From Irpex lacteus (Eukaryota; Basidiomycota; Agaricomycetes; Polyporales; Irpicaceae), in contig MQVO02000009.1 in NCBI GenBank assembly GCA_001986395.2, forward strand, positions 806,001 to 870,000: a DNA stretch of 64,000 nt, read 5' to 3'. This document shows, in pieces, positions 56,349 to 64,000 of the stretch. Each line of letters begins with the position of its first letter. The first letter of the stretch is position 1. The translations under genes and the position numbers were made by a program. The notes under the pieces are model-generated. The model saw nothing but the letters and a program-made list of their open reading frames with translations, had not been told where the DNA came from and ran no database searches.

Positions 56349-57891
56349 ATGGACAAAGCTTCTCACTTGAGCGTAATCCTCGACTTGTCACCCACGCAAT
56401 GGCAACTGTCTGCGCAGGCCAATAACGCTCACCCCCTGACACTATCTTCATTCATCTCCCAGCTACTAGCATTTCTCAACGCCCACATGGCATGTAAAGA
56501 TGAAAACAGCTTAGCTGTCTTCGGTTCCCTCCCAGGGAAGAGGTTCGTAATCGCAAACTACGTCACCACAGGAAACATATGGCTCATGATGTTGTTTTTT
56601 GTTAGCGTGATGCTGTACTCTACTACCACTCCCGTAGACGAGAAAGCTGTGACAGCAGACGCCAACACGTACAGACCGTTCAAGATCCTGGACTCCACAA
56701 TTACACAGAACATACTCGAACAGATCGACTCCATAAGCGACACGGACGTGGAAGGTAGTTTATTGTGTATCATGAAATTGAAGTGAAATTGACTTACTCG
56801 CCTGGTTTATAGCACCCATAGACTTTGTGGGAGCTCTGACGAAATCGCTGTGCTGTAAGTGTTCCCTGCATCACGACGCACTCCGCTAATACATTCTCCG
56901 AAGACATCAACAGAGTCACGAACCCCGCTAACTCTCGTTCAGAGGATGCTCTCATCCTCCCGGACCCCCGCATTCTGATCATCTCAGTCTCACCGGATCA
57001 GTCATCCTCATATATCTCAGTCATGAACTCCATTTTCTCCGCGCAAAAACTGGTAAGAGCCGTCAATTGCTTATTACCTCAGATTTGCTCAAATTACTTT
57101 TGTCATACAGAAAGTCACTATCGACGTATGTAAACTGCACGGCGCAGATAGCGTCTTCTTGCAGCAGGCTGCACACCTTACCGGAGGGTCATACATCAGT
57201 ATTGAGAGGCCGGACGCCCTTCTACAATTCCTCATGGTAAGCTATTTTGTGTAAAATCATCCTTTGTTGAATCACCTGCTTACGGCACCTACCTACTCGC
57301 GGCACACCACCGTAGATGTCGTTCCTCCCTCCACCAAGCATAAGACAACTCATCTCCGTCCCCACGCAAGACAAAATCGACTTCAGGGCCGCATGCTTCT
57401 GCCATAAGAACATCGTCGACATCGGATTTGTATGCTCTGTCTGTCTCTCTAGTACGTCCGCCCATCCCACTATATTACTCCTCCCCCCTTTATTCTGTTG
57501 TATTCAATTCATAACTCCCGCTCACCGCTTCCACTACCCATCACAAACCACCAACAGTCTTCTGCCAACCTGTGCCAGTATGCTCTACATGCCAGTAAGC
57601 CAGCAAACACCTTAGCTTGATCCCCAGACACCTCCACTAATATCTCTTGCACGCAGAACGAAATTCCCGATGAAGACGCTCCTACGTCTAAAAGCAGCAC
57701 AACCCAACGCCCCGCACCCTCCTCCCTCACGGGCCACCACACCCGCCACACCGAACAATTCGCTTCCGAGGTCCACCTCTATCGCTCCTCGAGGCACTCC
57801 TACCTCTGGCGCTCCTCGAGGTGCACATGCTTCTACCTCTAATGGCAATGCCAACGCCTTGCCCGTGGCGAGGAACACCCCTCGTGCTTAG
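56349..57891 (+). CDS. tfb4: TFIIH subunit Tfb4/p34 (GTF2H3 family)
   Basis: Core subunit of transcription/DNA repair factor TFIIH. Start ATG at 56349, TAG at 57889-57891. The vWA-like domain begins HLSVILDLSPTQWQL, the MIDAS-like start of the family. Further family sequence: FLNAHMACKDENSLAVFG, DALILPDPRILIISVSPDQS, FSAQKLKVTIDVCKLHGADS, FLQQAAHLTGGSYISIERPD, CFCHKNIVDIGFVCSVCLS. The C-terminal zinc finger continues with CQPVPVCSTC across the last introns. The final exon (from 57659) gives TKFPMKTLLRLKAAQPNAP and a Pro/Ser/Thr/Ala-rich tail with a short GTPTSGAPRGA-type repeat. This last exon is duplicated as a pseudogene 20 kb to the left. Confidence 0.93.
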
Positions 57892-58550
57892 TGCTTCTTG
57901 TCGTATCGTATTATCATGTTAATCGCTTTCCCCCCACACTCGTTCGATGTGTCTTTGTAAGTCCGTCCCTTCATCGTCGTTGTGTTATACTCTTCTCTCA
58001 CACCGGATATTCCACATCCATATCAGGTGAGCTGGCTTTGACACGGGCGATTTCAATAATTGTTCTTGTCTGCAATCGCGACTCAGACCTAATAGTCATC
58101 GAACTTCTGTGGTGTCATTTATCCATGTCTCCCCTCGAGCACTTCCAAGTTGGCATCGGATACGGATCATGTTTCTGGTTTACCTGAATTGACGAAACTC
58201 ACGGTGTCACGCACGAAGTGGCTGCGTAGGTAGGTGAGAAGGCAACTGGTTTACAAGCCTAGTACGCCGCGGGCCAATTCGGACAAGCGTCGTCTCACTT
58301 GGAACCCAATGACCCAACGCAGAACAAGTTCAGACTACTTATTGTACAGAAGAACGACCCCACTGACAAGTGAGTGAGTGAAGCTTGGAAAATCACGATT
58401 CAGACCAAACGGTGACCCATCTTCCGTGATGTCCTGTTCAAAAGAGCTCACGCCTCTCACCGAAAGGCAAGGCCGTATGTCAAAGACGATCATGAATAAA
58501 TACTATACAATACACTACATGCACACGAAAAGTCGATACCACCATAGTCC
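57892..58550. other. Intergenic region between convergent TFB4 and ERO1 genes
   Basis: 660 bases of 3' flanks. No other feature was seen. Confidence 0.5.
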
Positions 58551-60477
58551 TTAGAGATCACTACGTGGGATCTCACCCTTTCCCGAGGGTTTGAATAGCC
58601 CTGAGACGGCTGCTACGACATGAGTCAAATTGTCCACGACGCTACGCACACAGCCAACCGTACCGTCCTTGCATATTCGCACGAACCGCTGAAGCTCGTC
58701 AACGAGGCTATTGGAGGTGTTGTTTTCGTGATCGAGTATCGGAGAGTGCTGTGACTGAGTAAAAATCATGAACACGACGAGCGAAGATACTGGGAAGGGC
58801 AAACGTACCTTGGGCACATCGTCGACGTTCCTGTCGAGCAACACCTCCCGCTTGCTCTCCTCCTCCTCCTGCCACATCCTCCGGAAATTATTCACCGCGT
58901 GCAGACTCTCGGTGAACCGGTGCAGAGTGTTGATCAGCGCTACTACCTCGGAGCGAGACAGCAAGTTGTGGTTGACAGAGGGGTCCAAGGCGGACTCGTC
59001 GAGCTCGAAGAGGATCTTGAGAGCGGTGCCGACGCCGGACGTTTGGATTTTACCCCAGAGGCGGCATTTGTCACAGCCGACGCAGTCCATGATTCTGGAG
59101 ACGTTACGGAAGTGCTGCTTGAATTCTTCTTTGAGGACCTGAATGGGACGTCGGTAAATTATGGAGGGACTGTAGTAGGGACCAAGTGTCCAAGCAGAGG
59201 GAAACACACCTGTGCTTTGTCACCCCGGAACAGGACCGTCTCGTCGAACCTTCCGACGTTCTGCGCGGTCGAGATCACGTTTTTCAGTTTCTCCAGAGTG
59301 TACGCATCGCCGTCGTGTGAGCCGTCGCCGCAGTAGTCGTACGCGGAGAGGTACGGGCCTATACGGGAGACGGCGCGGAGGAGAAGGACGGTGTTGAAGT
59401 AGATGTATTGGAGACGTTCGGGGTAGGCCGCGATGCGGTGTATGAAGCACTGTAGGTTTGGTCCCCACTCGCCTGTGCTTTGGTTGAAGTCTTCGTTACA
59501 TATGTGTGTCGAGATACTTGCGTGAAGTCCTATGTCAACCGCATCAGTACTTTGGCTCTACGGCCGGGCCAACGATGCACACACCTGAAATGATCTTGTA
59601 ATACACCCGCTGCTCCAGACACTCGCTCTCACTTGCTCCCACAGAACCCTTCGGTAGTCCGCCCTGAGTGTTGAACGCACCTAGCGTATCGAATTCTGAG
59701 ATGCCGAAACAGTTCTCCTCATAGATTGACTTCCATATGCGATGGGCGGAATCACCGGCGTAGCCTGTGAATCGTTCCGGGTTTAAGGTGAGGTCGATGT
59801 AATCGCCTTCGGACATGTCGTCGAGGAAACAGTAGTCGGAGTCACGGTAGTAGCAGCCGGGTAGTCGGTGTAGCTGTATTGAGATGCTTTAGCGATGCAG
59901 AGGAAGGCCTGGCCTAGGGTGACAAGCTCACCTCGTCCTTTGGCGCGATTTCCACTTTACTGAGTGCAGCTGCCCTCCAGCCTTCTGGTATCTCGCTCTG
60001 AACAGGGTATTACTATGACATTGATTACAAAACCAACCATTACGCACCTCATCTACTGTGGTTATGCCACATTCTCGATTCATGCAGAACCCGTTCTCCT
60101 GCCAGAATGGACATTCCCGGTACAGGTCTGCTCGATAGAACTTGAAGAATGGAGTAGCGACAAGGTCATGGAGGTCTGTGTATAGATCTTCAGTGACACT
60201 TTCCACTGTCTCATAGTCGCACGACGTCGTCTCTATCGGGCCCGTGGGCTAAACATACAATGAGGAACCAGCGTCAGACACAGACTCGGATGCTACGTAC
60301 GAACTGTCTGCAAGACGGCTCCTTCACCGGATGATGCTCAAGCACACCCTGAGCACTCTCTTTCTTTCCCAGTCCTATTCCGAGTCCTGGTTGAAGATAT
60401 GACTGAGTGTCTGAAGCTCCGAGGGCTGGCTGTAGCAGGAAGGCAAGGAAGAACGCATACAGTCGCTGGCGCAACAT
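58551..60477 (-). CDS. ero1: Endoplasmic oxidoreductin 1 (ERO1)
   Basis: FAD-dependent ER-lumenal thiol oxidase that re-oxidises protein disulfide isomerase. Start ATG at 60477 with signal peptide [23 protein letters not shown] at 58551-58553. Family sequence in order: a glutamate/cysteine-rich start with [36 protein letters not shown] (shuttle region with further [12 protein letters not shown]), [40 protein letters not shown] followed by [32 protein letters not shown], and the active site [20 protein letters not shown], in which the C-x2-C-x2-C pattern is intact. The C-terminal end has [15 protein letters not shown]. There is no obvious transmembrane segment or HDEL; ER retention in other fungi can depend on a C-terminal tail. 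Confidence 0.95.
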
Positions 60478-61294
60478 TCTGCGCGCTGTCGAGCAATGAA
60501 ATGTAGTTGTGGTTTGGGTCCAAGATGGTTAGAGATGACGAGGGAGTATTTAAGTATGAATTGGTGAGAAAGAGGTTCCGAGGTCGACGTGCCTCCACGT
60601 CGTCTCCCCGTCGGCGCCTGCTGAGTGTTAAGCCGAGGCTTGTCCCGTAAAAGTCTCGGTCATCACTGGTCGCAGCGAGGCCATCGAAGCGGCTTCAGGC
60701 TGTAGATAAACAAAACAACATTTCACAGAACATATGCAACACGGGGACTACTGCGAAAATCGTATTGCGTGAGCGCTTGAGCGTAGAAAGCGCGGTCAGT
60801 TGGAACAAGGGAATATTAAGTAATGTCTTTTTGATCGCAGTGCGCACCCACGAAGATATTTACAGCGGCGTAGTAGTTGAGCTTACAGGTGCCAGTGGGC
60901 GACGCTATGCGACATCAATGCATCAAGCTTCAAGGCTCAACGAGAAGCTCTTCACGGTCAACATTGAAGATCAGAACGTTCACTGCTCATTGAATTTAAT
61001 CGGTGAGAGCAGCGGGTTACGTATACATTGTAGTAGTACTACGTATCGAGATGGGCTCCTCATATCCCACTTTTCAAGTTGATGCCATGCAAAGCAAAGA
61101 TGAAGTCTATAGCACACATATATGCTTGTTGGTAGTGTCTGTGTAAACTGCACTCGATGAATGCTGTACAAAAGCAGCTATGCTGTATGAGGTGACAGCA
61201 AGTGGCTGACTGCACGGTGCAGTCAGCCTCCCCACACCTGTAAGAATGCCTACACCCTCCTGCTCCTACACTCTCTTTCTCGCAAATCCTCACC
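60478..61294. other. Divergent upstream region of ERO1 and the membrane protein gene
   Basis: About 820 bases. An open frame at 60765-61082 (+) has no family features and was not accepted. No TATA box stands out. Confidence 0.4.
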
Positions 61295-62420
61295 ATGTCA
61301 CACAACATGAATGCAGCAACCGGAGGCCTTAGGAGAAGATCTCCTGTTCAGGCACCAGGGGCTGATGGCCACCATGATTGCAGTTCTGGCGCCGGCAACT
61401 CTTCGTCGCAGGGAGTTTCCGAATCTGGGGAGCATGGAGAGCACAACAATGAAAGGGCTTCATCCAGTATGTCGTACATGTCTTCTTTATGGTGCATTTA
61501 ACGACTGAGTTTGAACTGTAGCTGCAACTTCGACTCGCAGAAATTGGGGCGGCGCAATCTTAGCAGGCCCAGGTTGTAGGGCTATTCAGAGCCTTCAGAA
61601 CTTCTATACTCGTGCAAGCTCTATAGTGGCTACAACCATCATATTTTCCGGGAGTGGCCACCCATATCTTGCAAACACCATTTGCGGTTACACGGAAGTT
61701 ATCTTGAAACAGGAGTCCCCGACGCTCAGAATAATTTCTTGTCTCATTGTAATGGAAATGTCGTTCATACAGTAAGCAATGTTGAGCTATTGCTTAGAGG
61801 TCTACTGATGCTAGCCGGGGACAGGTATATAATAAGATCGACTCCTCTGGCTACTCCCGCTGCTCGGCTTGCTTTCATGATGAGCGCCTATGCGGTGTTG
61901 ATCGATGTGTTAGTCTCTGGTTCCATCGGGCTTGTACGAAGAACAAACGATTTCAAACACCGTTTAGTGAGTTAATGTTAGAGCTTTGTTGTTAACTCCT
62001 TCTGATCACTGTTCTTTGACAGTGCGGCATCTCTCGAGATTCAAATGTAGCCCAGTCTCTGGCAGCATGTGTCGCTTCGCTCATATGCACAGCGATATTG
62101 TAATTATCTTAATTGCCGTTCAGCATTGTTGTGCCTATACTGATGCTGATATTTCTAGGAGTACAGCGTCGATGGCCTATTTTATATGCTGCCAGATGAC
62201 CCTAACGGAAACCTGGAGAACACCATCACCAGTTACGTCGAGCCTCGAGTATGCAGTCATCCTCGGTGTCCCTGCTGTGTTGTCTCCGCACCTACTATTC
62301 TTCTGTCGTCAATGCGCAGTCTTCCTACGTGGTATGGAGCCTGGAACTCTGCCCGACTTGGAGACCGGGAGTGCTGTACTAATGGTCACTGACAACTCCA
62401 ACTCGGAGGCCTCCAACTAA
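61295..62420 (+). CDS. Putative multi-pass membrane protein, unknown function
   Basis: Exons 61295-61466, 61522-61771, 61837-61966, 62023-62099 and 62159-62420 join in one frame with GT-AG introns of 55-65 nt, giving 296 residues. The N-terminal ~60 residues are Gly/Ser/Asn-rich and polar. Four hydrophobic segments follow: LRIISCLIVMEMSFI, LAFMMSAYAVLIDVLVSGSI, SLAACVASLICTAILL and YAVILGVPAVLSPHLLFF. The C-terminal ~40 residues are acidic and polar. The perfect frame fit of five exons in an otherwise stop-rich stretch supports a real gene. No family was recognised. It is convergent with another unknown membrane protein gene at 62992-63973. Confidence 0.55.
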
Positions 62421-62991
62421 GATGTGGACATTGGTATTCGAAACTCTGTGCGGAACTAAGTACGCACAAGGCTCTCCGTCCCAGTTGTGGCTCCATTTTT
62501 TTCCGAATCATATATTATATCATACTACTTATCTATCATTACCACTCATCTATTATACCACTTATATCATTTTTCGCTACCAGCTCCAGCTTGGTAGAGG
62601 ATATTCACTGGTGTTCGCAGAGTGTCTGCCAAAGACGCAAGGTTTCCCAAGAAATGGCGTGCTCGAGCGCCTTCATGTTGTCGGACCCCTGAGGGGCAGT
62701 ACATGTGGATTCTGGAATGCTTTAGAGAATGTGCAAATCTAACTGTGGAAATCATTCTGCGGCTGGGACTCGGGACTCCAATATTGGTGATTCATGTATT
62801 CGCTGGGGCACACAAAGCTGTTGACCACGGAATGGATTCCACATGCCTATCCGAGACTGTTGGGGACATGTTGAGTATAAAAGACACGACGAGCAGGCTA
62901 AGTGATTGCATGATAACCGTTGAGCCTGAGATGTAATACCTGTTTGATTACTAGTACTGTCCACTATCGACGTACATGATAATCCTCCGAA
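62421..62991. other. Intergenic region between two convergent membrane protein genes
   Basis: 570 bases. Open frames on both strands overlap and carry no recognisable motif. Nothing supported. Confidence 0.45.
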
Positions 62992-63973
62992 TTACAATCT
63001 TTTTTCTCTTGCGATGGGCGTCAAAGGATAGACAAACTTGATGCGAACAATGAACAACCACGCGATAAGACCAAGCCAACAGATTGAAAATACGAGCGGG
63101 TTGAGGATTAACAAAATCAATGTTGGGTTTGCCGGATGATGCTGTATGTGCGATGGCAGCCATGATTGTACACTATCCAAGAGTGGAGCGATGAGCACGG
63201 ATATCATACCCCTGAAAGCCAACAATCTGTTAATAGACAGGCACTAGACAGGGAGACGTTGCATATATGTTATTAGATTAGCACGTACCAGATAAGGAAT
63301 GCTGGTAGGCTTGCGAGAACTTGTGCTATTCTGTTCAACTCGGAGGTGTTTGCTCGGATCTGAAAATGGCAAGAAAACATCAATGACACCTCGGATGAGA
63401 GCGTCTGCGACGTCGGAGGTAATCGACAGATCACTTACCACAAGACCGTGGATAAATGTGGGTATCCATGGGCTGAAAGCCTGCACGAACGTGAACGTAT
63501 TACCGATGCCTATTAGGCAGATACAGAATGCGATTGCCCCTATATATTGCACAAGGGCCACACGAGTTCTACTTGCAATATACACACTTTCCCTTGAGTC
63601 AAGATCAGATTCCCTCGCCTCAGTAACTGACAATTGTATCGCAGACATGTGACGGAACTCACATCGCTCCGAGCATGAGGACGGCAATAGAGAGCGGACA
63701 CAACAGCAAGGCTTCGTTGTTGAGCCGTTTCATTGCGTGCGCAGCGGTCTTGTCGCGCACGATGATCTTCTCCTGAACGCGAGGTTGAGGACCGGTGCCC
63801 TCTCGGATAGAGTGCAAGCGGCGAAGATAATAACGGTGCAAGGAGAGAAGTGCGATGTGGTTGTAGATGTAGATGGACACTCGGTATACATACTTGCGCA
63901 GCTTCGAGTTGTTGCTGAGTAGCGAACTGTTTGGTTGAGATCGGGTCCGAGTTGAAGGGGGGAACGAGGCCAT
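62992..63973 (-). CDS. Putative multi-pass membrane protein, unknown function
   Basis: Start ATG at 63973 (MASFPPSTRTRSQPNSSLLS). Four exons join by GTGAGT, GTAAGT and GTACGT donors into one frame of about 250 residues ending at TAA 62992-62994. The N-terminal ~85 residues are basic. Hydrophobic segments: ALLLCPLSIAVLMLGAM, YIGAIAFCICLIGIGNTFTF followed by VQAF, VLASLPAFLIWGMISVLIAP, and LILLILNPLVFSICWLGLIA followed by WLFIV, so four membrane passes. The C-terminus is basic (REKRL). This layout (four helices, short loops, basic ends) occurs in several basidiomycete-specific proteins of unknown role. It faces the gene at 61295. Confidence 0.6.
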
Positions 63974-64000
63974 TGTGCGATTCGGTGAATTCCCCTCTTC

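Noticed and set aside
60765..61082. 105-codon plus-strand frame upstream of the membrane protein gene
   Set aside because: No family features, lies in the shared promoter region with ERO1.
1..64000. CRISPR arrays, rRNA genes, bacterial-type operons, phage or plasmid functions
   Set aside because: None seen; intron-rich fungal genes throughout make such features unlikely.

Overview
The window is nuclear DNA of a filamentous basidiomycete, most likely an Agaricomycete. Genes are split by many 45-70 nt GT-AG introns, three class I hydrophobin genes of the Agaricomycete type lie in a row, and typical fungal genes (DASH subunit, Zn2Cys6 regulator, methylcitrate dehydratase, CHD1) sit on both strands without operon structure. 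Gene models were spliced by hand: exon joins were accepted when GT/AG (once GC/AG) sites restored one frame and the expected family motifs.

Left part (1-20.9 kb): an unidentified large protein cut by the window edge; a DASH Spc34-like kinetochore protein; three tandem hydrophobin genes (5.97, 8.10 and 10.25 kb) with wide spacers and TATA boxes; a divergent pair of paralogous NAD(P)-dependent reductases (10.9-15.6 kb) with nearly identical exon lengths; a two-pass membrane protein; a ComA/HSA32-family protein with a likely mitochondrial presequence; and a Rec114-like meiotic protein.

Middle (20.9-30 kb): gene-poor. The only well-supported gene is a small Zn2Cys6 transcription factor (24.1-25.3 kb). 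Exon-like fragments at 21.2-23.7 kb may be an unknown or decaying gene.

Right part (30-64 kb): gene-dense and largely housekeeping: 2-methylcitrate dehydratase (propionate catabolism), SNAPC3/SNAP50 (snRNA gene transcription) divergent from a Taspase1-like protease, RNase H2 subunit B, a retinol-dehydrogenase-like SDR, an MFS transporter, a membrane/coiled-coil protein, a membrane-anchored aspartic protease, CHD1, TFIIH subunit Tfb4, ERO1, and two unidentified membrane proteins at the right edge.

The most notable structures are: (i) hydrophobins with only six cysteines, lacking exactly the partners of one canonical disulfide, one of them with a GC-AG intron; (ii) a 206 bp element with perfect 27 bp terminal inverted repeats inside a SNAPC3 intron; (iii) a truncated TFB4 copy 20 kb from its parent that joins the parent's 5' leader to its last exon; (iv) a 3'-end duplicate of the SDR next to an inverted-repeat pair. 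No clearly undescribed multi-gene system was recognised.
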